DNA from: Lunularia cruciata
Taxonomy: Eukaryota; Streptophyta; Marchantiopsida; Lunulariales; Lunulariaceae
Assembly (NCBI GenBank): GCA_948567375.1
Contig: OX419760.1
Span: 18,414,001-18,478,000, forward strand
DNA length: 64,000 nucleotides
Reading direction: 5' to 3'
The notes beneath the pieces are model-generated. The model worked only from the letters and a program-made list of their open reading frames with translations, had not been told where the DNA came from and searched no databases. The position numbers and the translations under genes are program-made. Below are positions 20,950-31,529 of this stretch, in pieces. Within the stretch, counting starts at the first letter, position 1. Each line of letters starts with the position of its first letter.

Positions 20950-22250
20950 CATTGTTGCCACTCTGCCCACCAAATCTAGCAACAAGATAGATCCTTTTGT
21001 GTCTTGAGGTAGACTAGAGGTTTGTGTTCTATCTCTACTACAAATGCCTTCTCACCCAAATAGTGCTTCCAATGCTTGGTTGCCAAAATGATGGCTAGCT
21101 TTTCTCGTATTGTGATGTGGTAGTTGCACTCTACCGGTAACAACTTTTGAGAGAAATATGCAATTGGATGCCATCCTCATGCCACTCTTGTTGTAGGATT
21201 GCTCCTATTGCTACACCTGATGCATCTATAGCCAACTTGATTGGACGTTTTGAGTCATACCACTTCAAGATTGGTGCATGTAGCAAGGCGGCTTTCAATT
21301 CTTGAAAGGTCAACTCTTGTGCGGTTCCCCATGTCCACTTCTTCCCCTTGCCAAGTAGTGCCATTAAAGGTTGTGCAACCTTGGAGAAGTCCTTGACAAA
21401 TTTATGATAGAATCTTGTCAACCCCAAGAAGCTCTTGAGTTGAGTTTGATCTTTTGGGGCACTCCATTTTTGAATGACCTCTATTTTATCTGTCAATACT
21501 TGAATGCCCTCTGCACTTCTCTATGCCCCAAGTAGTCTACTTCAGACTTGCCAAACTTGCACTTTGAGATTTTGGCATACAATCGATGTTGTCTTAGAAT
21601 GTGGAGGACCTCTTATAGATGTTGTTTGTGTTTCGTCATCGTGCTATTGTATACTAAGATATCATCCAAAAAGACAATAAAAGACTTATCTAAGTATGGA
21701 TGAAATATGTCATTCATTAGACTCATGAAAGTGGCAGGTGCATTGGTGAGGCCAAAAGGCATCACAAGATACTCAAAGTGGCTATACTTGGTTCAAAAGG
21801 CAGTTTTGTACACATCTTCCTCTACAATTTGGATTTGATTATAACCACTCTACAAGTCCAATTTGGTGAAGTATCTTGCTCCATGGAGTTGATCGAATAG
21901 GTCATCTATGCGAGGTAAGGGGTATTTGTTCTTCACTGTTTGTTGATTGAGACCTCAATAGTCAATGCACATGCGCATTGTACCATCCTTCTTCTTCACA
22001 AACAAGACAAGAGCTCCATATGGTGATACGCTAGGTTGGATGAACCCCTTTTGCAGCATCTCCTCGATTTGAGTGTTACACTCTTCCAACTCATGAGGTG
22101 ATAGACAATATAGGGCCCTACAAGGAGGTGTCTTCCCCAAGAGTGTCTCAATTTTATGATCTACTCTCCTTTTTAGTGGTAATCCTGAGGGTATATCATC
22201 AGGAAAGACATCTTGAAATTCATCCACCACAGCCTTCAATTTTTCAAGAA
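20950..22250 (-). pseudogene. Family-C reverse transcriptase and RNase H
   Basis: Reverse transcriptase blocks: [20 protein letters not shown] (about 22,050-21,990), TMRMCIDY (about 21,960), [15 protein letters not shown] (about 21,760-21,715) and FLDDILVYN (about 21,685-21,660). The connection FLGLTRFYHKFVKDFSKVAQ (about 21,440-21,380) and an RNase H start (LAIDASGVAIGAILQQE, about 21,235-21,185) follow. Stops and shifts are scattered throughout. Confidence 0.85.
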
Positions 22251-22424
22251 TTTGTCCATCAAGTTGTGCACTCTAGACTTCTCTTATTAGTCCCATGAAA
22301 CATCTATTGGTCTTATAGACAGTTGCCGTCCCTATGACATATAGAGGCAGATCTTGCCTGGGTGAATTTTTTGTAACCCCAATGATTGACCATTAGTGGG
22401 TTCTCACTACTTTCTTCCTCTAAT

Positions 22425-22830
22425 CTACCTAGGGTTGTAATGCTCCATCCATGGCATGCCTAAGATTGCATCATTATGAGCTAATTGTATCACTTGCCAC
22501 TCAATTGCTTCTTGATATTCTCCTAGAGAGAGTGTGACCCGTCTAGGTAATAATTCAATCCTCTCTGTTTTCCCATTAGGCAACTCTACTTTTTCACTCC
22601 TATCTCTCTCTAGATCGATTCCCAATCTTATTGCAACATAGTGAGATAACAAATTCTCTGTTGCTCCCAGATCGATTAATACTCTCACTTGATTACCTTC
22701 TAGGACTCCATTCACAACAATCAATTGTGAGGTTGCTTTTCGGGATCTTTGCATATTAGTCTTCTTCCTTATTGAGCCAATAAGGCCATGAGGTACATTT
22801 ACTGGCAATCTTTGTTTTCTGAAGTGTTTT
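22425..22830 (-). pseudogene. Family-C aspartic protease
   Basis: The 127-codon open frame contains VRVLIDLGATENLLSHYVA (about 22,690-22,635), where Ser of the usual DSGA is Leu (DLGA), and the second-half motif [12 protein letters not shown] (about 22,480-22,445). The active-site change argues for loss of activity. Confidence 0.75.
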
Positions 22831-23887
22831 CCACCTCCTCCTCTTCAATGCGCCTCTCCATGTTGTTCAAAGATTGCCTATATGAAGACCAAGGGCCTCT
22901 AGGGAAACGAGTGCAACAATTGGTAGATATGTGGCCAATGCGGCCATAATTGTAACAACGGCATTGTTCTCCTTGAGTTCCTTCTCCACGTGGGACTCCA
23001 TCTCTTCATTCTTCTACCCGTCCACGCTCCTCTTGAAGCGGTCGTGCTCCTTGATCTTGAAATTAGAGGTTGCCCAATTCCATCAGTATGGGTCCACCCA
23101 TGTGTTGCATTTCTGCCCAATAATGTTGAGGTGGAACTACTCCTTCACCTCTATCCAATGCTCCTATTATTCTCTGTGCACAAGCAATGGCTTCAAATAC
23201 CGTGCAAGGATTTTGCACCATGACTTCTTGGCGAATCCGCTCCTTTAACCCTTGTTCAAAATTGTCGAGAGCCTCTACTGGACTCATGTTAGTTCTTGCA
23301 ACTTGTAGATTCAAAAATGCCTCCACATACTCTTGTATGATGTTCTTCTATCTCAATCCCCATAGTCAAGTTCGAGCCATCTGCATAGAATCCACCGATT
23401 AGAAATTCTTCAACAATCCTTCTTGCATTGATGTCTACGTGACCTTCCTTCTCTTTGCCAACATGGATTGTTCCCAAGCATCATACCATGTGAGGGCTTT
23501 ATCGGTCAAGTACCTACATGAAAACATGCCTACAGCATACTCCATGATCTTTGTTGAGAAAAATTGGAAATATCAATTCATTCTCGAGATCCAATTTTCC
23601 ACTACTCCCATTGTACGCTGCCCCTTGTAAGGCTCGATGTTGCAGGTCTTCTTCATCAAGATTAGAAATGTGGCTTCATCGTTGATAGGGTTCGTAGGCA
23701 CAGGTACCTCTCTAAGTACTTCAGTCGCAGGTATTGGGTTTTGAGACGGCTCTTCTTCTTCCATGGCTTGCTCATTCCTAAGGATCTGCACTTGACTTTG
23801 TAATGTCTCCATAATCATCTTAATCTCTTGAAATTCATTCAACATTCCTTGCATTCCTTGCACCAGCTCTTGCAATTGCGGATCCAT
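22830..23887 (-). pseudogene. Family-C gag
   Basis: The ATG at 23,887 opens MDPQLQELVQGMQGM, a leucine/glutamine-rich coiled-coil start (open to 23,573), followed by a capsid-type region (EAFLNLQVAR...EALDNFEQGLKERI, about 23,320-23,230) and a single zinc knuckle CRCYNYGRIGHISTNC (about 22,970-22,925). Stops around 23,530-23,290 break the middle. Confidence 0.8.
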
Positions 23888-24477
23888 GGTTCTTGCAACA
23901 CTCAATTGCTAATGTCTACTTCAATACAGAGTCAATACGATCACTCTGGAAGGCGCACAAACTATCAGAATTACCATTGGGACCTCAAAAGCTATCACTC
24001 ATTGATAATACTCCTCGCCAAAATTTCTAACCACAAAATCTCTAAACATCACTTTTGGTCTGACTACATAATGGATTTCTACTTGAGTGTTGAAAGGGAG
24101 AGGATTTGGGACATTCACATCCATATCATCATAGTAGAATGTAGATTATCAAATCCCATTCTCTGTCATATATCACCACAGGTAGAATCACCGGGTTTGG
24201 TGAGTTCATCACCCTATCCATGAATTCTATGCCAAAGTGATAAACTAGCAATACCCTCATTTGCTCATGATGGATGTACATAACCTTGATGTGGAATGGA
24301 TTTGGGAATGGAAAGCTAGGTGTAGGAAATTGTCCTCCTTGTGTATCCATCTTGTCCGCTCTCTAAAGTCCTTCCTAAGTCTCGCAATTACTCTATATTC
24401 TCCACCTCAAATTATTCAATTTCAATAGTTCATGCTCTTCCAAGAGGGAGGATCCACTCTCTTGGACTAAGACACTC

Positions 24478-24489
24478 GCTCTGATACCA
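24478..24489 (-). other. Primer-binding site, tRNA-Met type
   Basis: TGGTATCAGAGC on the minus strand, one base inside the LTR end, is the exact canonical plant primer site for initiator tRNA-Met. Confidence 0.9.
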
Positions 24490-24490
24490 T

Positions 24491-25209
24491 TGTAATACTC
24501 AGAGGACAAGAGAAGAGAGAGAAACACAAATTACACACTCAACATTTGGTGCCCCAAAGGAGCACCTTCTCTTTATTATATAGACAAAGAGGATCTCCTC
24601 CAAGGAAGCTCCACCATAGGATTAGGCACACAGATAGGTGACATGTCAGCAAGTTCCACCCTTGGATTACTTACTTGGATGGGTGACATGTTGGTCTAGG
24701 TCCTATCTGGTTGGTCAAACAAGCTTTGACCGGAGGGAATCTTCCTATAGGAGTCTCAGAATCACGTAAGGTACCGTTGGAAAGCTCTTGAAGAGACAAA
24801 CCAAGGGGGAGGGAAGGCCTACATTTCCTTTGTTGGGAAGGGAAGCTGCACATTTTTTAGACCTAATTCATCCGTTTAGGCCTCTAAAATTGCCTTCAAA
24901 GATTTCAAGCATATTTCAGTTCCTACTCTATTAGTAGAAGTCTCGTTTTGGTGATACCTCTTTTTGATTTGTTTAGTCCATCATGTGTAACATCCTTCTA
25001 GATATTATCAAACCAATTCTCACCTTTGAATCATATGTCTAGCTATTGGTTCTAAGGTTCTCAAGTCTATTTTGGTTTTTGCTCTATTAGTAGAAATACT
25101 CTTTTGGTGATACTTCTATCTGATCTATTTTGACCATCATGTATAACATCATTCTAGATGTTACCAAACCAAATTTCACATCTAGATCATATGGCTAGCT
25201 CTTGGTATT
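24491..25209 (-). repeat. Family-C 5' LTR, minus orientation
   Basis: 719 bp, collinear with 10,887-11,615. The minus-strand start is clipped: the terminal TGTAA is replaced at 25,210 by plus-strand gag sequence. Thus this LTR is joined to a second, oppositely oriented C copy with no intervening host DNA. Confidence 0.9.
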
Positions 25210-27560
25210 CACAAGGAGAACGGGGACAAGTGGAAGAACGGAGAGAGGGAGTTGCACAAGGAGAACAATGTCATTGTTACAATTATGGCCATATTGAGCA
25301 CATATCCATTAATTGTCATGCATGTCTTCTTAGATGCACCTCAGCTTCCATGTAGGAAATCTTTGAACAACATGGAGAGATGAACTAAAGAGGAGGATGC
25401 AAAAATCACCTCAAAAAATAAAGATCACCAGTAGATGTACCTTGTGGCCTTATTGGCTCAATTGGGAAGCGAAAAAGTAAGAGGAGGAAGTGGCCAAGTG
25501 TGCAAAGATCCAGAAAGGCAAACTCACAATTGATTGTTGTGAATAGAGTCCTAGAAGGCAATTAAGTGAGAGTACTGATAGATCTTGGAGCAATATAGAA
25601 TTTCTTGTCTCGCTCTATTGCACTGAGATTGAGCATGGATCTAGAGAAGGATGAGAGTGAAGAAGAGTTACCTAATAGATAGACAGAGAGGATTTAGTTG
25701 TTACCTAGAAAAGTAGCACTCTTGGTAGGAGAATATTGGGAAGCAATTGAGTGGTGAGTGATACAACTAGCTCATTATGATGCAATCTTAGGCATGCCAT
25801 GGATGGAGCACTACAATCCCATGGTTGATTGGAGAAAGAAAGTAGTGAGAGCTCACAAATGGAAGATCATTGGCGTTATAGATAGAGCACGCAAGCAAGA
25901 AGTACCTCTATATGTCATAGGGAAAACAATGATCTATAATATAGATAGATGTTTCATGGGTCTAACAAGAGAAGTTCAGAGTGCACAACTCGACAGACAA
26001 GTTCTTGAGAAATTGAAAGATGTGGTTAATGTGTTCCAAGATGTCTTCTTGTATGACTTGCCATCAAGATTACCACCAAAAAGGAGAGTAGACCATAACA
26101 TCAAGATAATTCTTGGGAAGACACCTCCTTGTAAGGCCGCATATTGTTTATCACCTCATGAGTTGGAGGAGTGTAAGGCTCAAACTGAAGATATGTTGCA
26201 AAAAGGATTTATCCAACCCAACATATCATCATATGAGGCTCCTATCTTGTTTGTAAAGAAAAAGGATGGTACAATGCGCATGTGCATTGACTATCGAGGC
26301 CTAAATCAATAGACAATGAAGAACAAATACCCCTTACCTCACATGGACAACTTGTTTGATCAACTCAACAGTGCAAAATACTTCACTAGATTGGATTTGC
26401 AAAGTAGGTACAACTACATTTGGATTAAGGGTGGAGATGATTATAAAATTTCCTTTCAAACAAGGTATAGTCACTTTGAGTACTTGGTGATGTTGTTTGG
26501 CCTCACCAATGCACCAACCACTTTCATGAGTTTGATGAATGATATATTTTGTCCATAGTTGGATAAATCTATTATTGTTTTCCTAGATGATATTCTTGTC
26601 TACAATAGGAAAATGATGGAACACAAGCAACATTTGTGAGAAGTCCTCCAAATTCTACGATAGAATCAATTGTATGCCAAAATCTCAAAGTGTGAGTTTG
26701 GCAAGTGTAAAGTAGGCTATCTGAGGCATAGAGTAAGTGCAGTAGGTATCCAAGTGTTGACAAATAAAATAAAGGTCATTCAAAAATAGTGTGCTTCAAA
26801 GGATCAGACTCAACTCAAGAGCTTCTTGGGGTTGACGGGATTCTATCATCAATTTGTCAAGGACTTCTCCAAGGTGGCACAACCTCAAACGGCATTGCTT
26901 GGCAAGGGGAAAAAGTGGATATGGAGAACCACACAAGAATTGGCCTTTCAAGAATTGAAAGATGGATTACTACACGCATCAATCTTGAAATGGTATGACC
27001 CAAAATGTCCAATCAAGTTGGCTATGGATGCATCAGGTATAGCAATAAGAGCAATCCTACAAGAAGAGTGGCATGACAGATGACACCCAATTGCATCTTT
27101 CTCTCAGAAGTTGTTACAAACAGAATGCAATTATCACACCACAAAATGAGAAGAGTTGGTCATTGTCCTTGCAACCAAGCATTGGAAGTACTATCTTGGC
27201 GAGAAGGTATTTGTAGTGGAGATAGATCACAAACCTCTAGTCTACCTTGAGACGCAGAAAGATCTCTCTCATTGAAAGATTTGGTGCACAGAGGGGAGAC
27301 AATGGTTCAACATGATTATCACATATGTGGATGGCAAAAGGCAACTCGTAAATGCATTCACCCAAATGCTTGTGGTAAACTATCTGGTGGTAGAGGTAAA
27401 GATGAACCATGAATTCTGGCCAAAGATGCTTGCTGCTTGGGGTCGTGACATCTAAAAGTATGTTACATATGATATGATGGAGAAAGTAGATTAGATAGAG
27501 ATATAACCAAAAGAGCAATTTTGGAAGACTAATCGGGATAAATTAGATTTCAAAAATATG
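25210..27560 (+). mobile_element. Second family-C copy, plus strand (C'), gag end to RNase H plus LTR trace
   Basis: Begins mid-gag at a zinc knuckle (CHCYNYGHIEHISINC, about 25,270-25,315). Protease remnants follow (LIDLGAI, 25,578-25,600; [13 protein letters not shown] to 25,810), then reverse transcriptase in two open pieces (25,758-26,312 and 26,316-26,558), FLDDILVYN at about 26,580, the connection FYHQFVKDFSKVAQ (26,840-26,885) and RNase H (LAMDASGIAIRAILQEEWHD, about 27,020-27,080). About 27,455-27,540 resembles a diverged LTR start. Integrase is absent. It lies head to head with the minus-strand C element. Confidence 0.85.
25758..26558 (+). pseudogene. C' protease end and reverse transcriptase
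   Basis: Two adjacent open stretches separated by one TAG (26,310-26,312) read [53 protein letters not shown], then [15 protein letters not shown] and [18 protein letters not shown]. They are collinear with the minus-strand copy and less damaged than it in this part. Confidence 0.85.
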
Positions 27561-28163
27561 CAATTCATTTTTTGCAGATAGGAAAGGTATGCACCTGTAG
27601 GCGTTCAGGGTTGGTTAGTTAGCCTCGAGTACGGTGGTGACGTCCGAAGAATGGTTGACAGTCGGACAAGTGTTAAGTGGTGGCGCAGAGGTTCGGGTGA
27701 CGAAAGGCGAAATCTGTCTGGTTTAACTCAATCCTTTCCTGAAGTGTTGACGACAGCCCTGCGCTCGAAACGCTTGATCTCCACTCTGAGGTCTTTGACC
27801 TTGGAAGGTCCCATCCATTCTCCTATTTGGGGTTTTAAGCTACATCCGCTTCGTTTTTGGTCACAGAGGCCTAGGTACAAAGACAAGGTTGGAGCAGGCA
27901 ACGGGGAATTGGGAGCAGTATGATAATCAACGAGGATTCCGTAATCTGGTCCTTGATGTCGAAAAGTCTCTTGGATGTAGATTGGCTGGGTATGGTTTTG
28001 GTTCCGTTCTAGGAAGAATTTTTAGTAGAGGGACCTTGAATTACTTCTATTGAGCAGAGGATTAGAAAGTCTGCCGATATGTGGAGACATTCTTTGAGAC
28101 AAGTGTGAGTGATAATTTATTGATTGCCCGAGTGATCGGGGATCAGCTGCGGAGGAAGGAGCG
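27561..28163 (+). other. Boundary between transposon nest and gene island; upstream of the GNAT gene
   Basis: No transposon homology or convincing exon is visible. A 90-codon open frame (27,651-27,923) has no recognisable motif. The stretch probably contains the promoter and 5' UTR of the acetyltransferase gene; no clear TATA box was identified. Confidence 0.4.
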
Positions 28164-31100
28164 ATGGCGATTCAGAGCCGCGGACTTGCGTTTGAAGTGT
28201 TTCCGAGTCAGAAAAATTCGGGACATATTAGCCCCGCGAGGACTGTGGCGGATGCCGGACTCGCCTTCTTTCCGTCCTGCAGGATATCTACTACCCCTCC
28301 GCATAACTATATTTCCTTAAGCGCAGCGTTTTCTGAACAATGTTCACTGGCTCCTACTCCCAATACTCCAGCGTACATGAGGCATTCACGTTGGCGAAGT
28401 CGGAAGTGCTCACCGGTTTCTTCAATTTCCTCAGAGGTAGGGAAAACATTTCGCGTATATCATGCCGGGAGGTTGTCGGTTGGCAAACGAAAACTCAGGC
28501 AGTGCTTTCTCATCTCTTCAGCTTCCAGAGGCTGCTGCGCATCGACGTGCGCATTGTCGAATTCCAGGTTCGAGCTTGAAAGACGAAGATTTAGAAGTAC
28601 TTTTTTTAGAATTTTGAAGCTTGCTACTCCGATTTGTATGTCTTGGTCGACGAAGAAGACAGGATATAGGAAGAGAGGAGCTGGTCGGGCCTCAGGGCTT
28701 GGCATGCGATGCTCGCCAACAGTATATCGCTGGCCTTCCAGTGTACACAAGTTTTTTGTAGTAATTTCCTCTTCTGTTTCTTGTGTGGAATCCAGCCACA
28801 CCAATTCCACCAACCTGTTTCGAGCTGTAAGAATTTTCCGGACTTCCGCGGATACTGGATACGGTAGCAGTATCAGCAGCGTGAGGTCGCAAGCAGAGGG
28901 TCATGCTTTGCCGGAGAAGATTATGCTTGCGGAGGATGTGCTGGTGGAAAAGGAGCAGACGTGGTCTTCTGACAGAAGACACAGGGATTTTCTGGCGACA
29001 GGATATGGTTGGAGAGTGCGGGATGCCGTCCTCCACAATCTACAGGAGCTCATGAGAGTGGCAGATATCCAAACCGATTCTTTTCACATTACTGCTGCCG
29101 CATTTGATGATCTCTTTTACAAACTCTTTCATGTGAGCACTTTCTCTCCTGTCTGTTAAGTGAGTATTGGAACTGAGACCCAATAGGAGTTCCATGGATT
29201 TCAGATGTATTCTATTTATTTGGAATAAATCAAATTTTCTTCTACATACAGTCACACTGTAATCTTTTCATCAAGTGGGGGCCTATGGAGAGGGGAGGAA
29301 TTATGAAGCACAGCAGCATTTCAGTACGAGCCCTGTGATAGATTGATGGCCGGTTTCCAGTTTGGGGTTGTTTATCCGAGCCTTTCCTCGATTTAAATTT
29401 GTTCAACTTCATCTGTCATGCTGATTGCTTCCACTGCAGGCAGAGGTATTGAGCAGTCTTCAGTATAAGGCTAGGCACTCGCCTCCGGACAGGTAAGACT
29501 TCGTACTTTTAGACAGCCGGCCACCTCTCGGTTCTCTGTTTGGTGTTAGTGGCAGTTAGTGGTCTTTTAGCCAATTTCAGATGCTTGCTTGTTGTCACCG
29601 ATATTTGTGACGGTGGATGACTGTTTTGCTTCAAGAGAACAGATAAGGATATCTTTGGGTCAGGCTTCTCTGTTTGGAGGAAGTGGCCAAGGGATCTTGC
29701 AGAACCATAGATAATCCTACGGTCACTGTTTGGCTAATCTTGCTTACTTGCAGTGCTGCCTCGGAAGACCCGTCGTTTGCGGGTTTTTTTCTTTTGCATG
29801 GAAGTAGTATTGCCTCGGATCTAGATTTTGTGTGAATCGTGAGTTGTTATTCAGCAGATTCATGGATACCTTTTTTTTGAAATTGCGAAGATAATTTGCC
29901 TTTAAAGTCTGGTTGGCAGGTATTCTTGCCTTTTGGCAGAAAAGGACGTACCACAGGAACGATGTATCGAAGAGTTCGACGGTGCTGATAAAGAACAGAC
30001 AATAGTTGGCGCGGTTGATGTCACAGCTCTGATGGATAGTAACATCGTCTCCCTTCTTCCGGGAGCATACGAATATTTGTACATCAGTGGAATGGCTGTG
30101 GATGCAGCTTACAGGTACGCTCTTATCCCATTTTTCTCTTTATTGCCTAATCAGTTCGATATACATCTATGTCTATGAGGATGGCTTATGTGCCAGAGAG
30201 GATCAACTTTAGTTGCCGTTATGTTTCTATAACACCATTATCAGCCATGAGGTCACTAGTTCGTAATCAGCGCAAGCCTTCACAGTTGGCCACCATATGT
30301 AAGATTGGCTCCAGTTTCTAAGAGAGCTCTATGCTAGTTGCTTTTTTCAGCTCAAACTTATCAGTAGATAAAATGCCCGCAACAGTCAAGAAGATACTAT
30401 CCAGGATCATCGTATCGTGGAAACCTCGAACCAGGAATAATTGTTGAACAGCGGGGACGAAGTCTAACAGCTGACCTCTTCCCTACAGAAGTGTATTCTT
30501 CCCACCTCACCGCTAGCTTTATTTAAGATCCAAAAATCTTTGAGGAAGTAAACTTCAGAGGAAAGAACGTCCAATGTCAAGCCTACTGACTTCAAATCCC
30601 ACCATGACGAGAAGTATTTTAAAGCATAGTTCATCGACGCTGGACATCCTGAGTTGATAGTTCACTGGATAGTTACCTTTAATTACACCAGCAAACAGTT
30701 CATATCGTTGTGGTGTAGTGACTTCTCCTTTTATGATAGGTCATCGGTAGGGGGAAGAGCCATACAGGCAACCTGTAGAAGCCGCCTGATCTTCTTGTCC
30801 TTCTTTAGCCCATCCTCTATATTTTTACTTGTGGGAGGTTAAATTAAGATCTTCTGGTTAGGTAAACAGACTCAATAGTTGAAGTTACTCAAATGTATCG
30901 AAACTACACCTATACTTGGCATGTAACGCTTGCTAATTATTTTTTATGCACGGCTAAGTGTATGTTCCTATTGTTACATAGTTCAGTAACACGGGACTTT
31001 AGTCAACATTTCAATCCAATTGTGTCAGTCATATTAACAGACTTGATATCTTTCTTCCTGTCTACCAACCTTTTTAAGCCCCAGTTTTCACTTCCAAGAG

Positions 31101-31529
31101 TGTTTCAAGTAACATTCTTTTAAACAACTCAAGTAACGCGGGTGGTTCGAAGACCCTTGTCAGAGACCACAGCCGGAATTCGTTGTGGCAGTAAATCAAG
31201 CGCTGCTTAAATCTTAAGCGACTGCATAACAAAGAGAAATACTAGCGTAAGATTGGCCCATCGTACTCTTAGTCATTTTCTGGTTGAACAGGAGGCGAAG
31301 TGTGGCCACCTTGCTCCTGGAAGCATGCGTTGTGAAGGCATCAGACTGGGGTTTCAAGTACCTGGTACTCCATGCATATGAGGATGACATTGGGGCGAGG
31401 AATCTTTATTCCCGAGCAGGTTTTCGAACTGTAGGTGGGGATCCGTTGTGGATGACTAAATTTTTAGGCCGGAGACGTCGGGTTGTTATGGCCAGACGGA
31501 CTATTGAGGTCTCAGATCTTTCTTCTTGA
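28164..31529 (+). CDS. GNAT-family N-acetyltransferase, probably plastid-targeted
   Basis: Four exons (28,164-29,132; 29,440-29,492; 29,920-30,114; 31,292-31,529) join in frame to 484 residues, all introns GT-AG. Residues 1-323 are Ser/Arg-rich at the start, as in a chloroplast transit peptide, with no known domain further on. The GNAT fold lies in exons 2-4: AEVLSSLQYKARHSPPDR, then strands TIVGAVDVTAL and YEYLYISGMAVDAAYRRR, where RRRSVATLLLEA forms the acetyl-CoA pyrophosphate loop, and motif B LVLHAYEDDIGARNLYSRAG. This layout resembles plant plastid GNATs that acetylate protein N-termini or lysines; paralogue and substrate are not decided. The last intron (1,177 bp) is the longest. The start is the first in-frame ATG of the open stretch; a later start is possible, since the N-terminal extension is unusually long. 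Confidence 0.8.

Larger units (their letters stand above)
20112..24490 (-). mobile_element. Family-C Ty3/gypsy element, minus strand, internal region
   Basis: Reads leftward from the LTR at 24,491: primer site (24,489-24,478), leader, gag from the ATG at 23,887, protease, reverse transcriptase, RNase H and integrase. It is cut at 20,112 where element B starts. The order is Ty3/gypsy. Every domain has stops or shifts, so it is inactive. The pol C-terminus (roughly 0.6-0.7 kb) is missing: only its last few bases and polypurine tract reappear beyond B at 11,616-11,646. Confidence 0.9.

Noticed and set aside
28460-28813. Minus-strand 117-codon open frame
   Set aside because: Antisense shadow of GNAT exon 1, no motif, and the plus-strand gene model joins perfectly across four exons.
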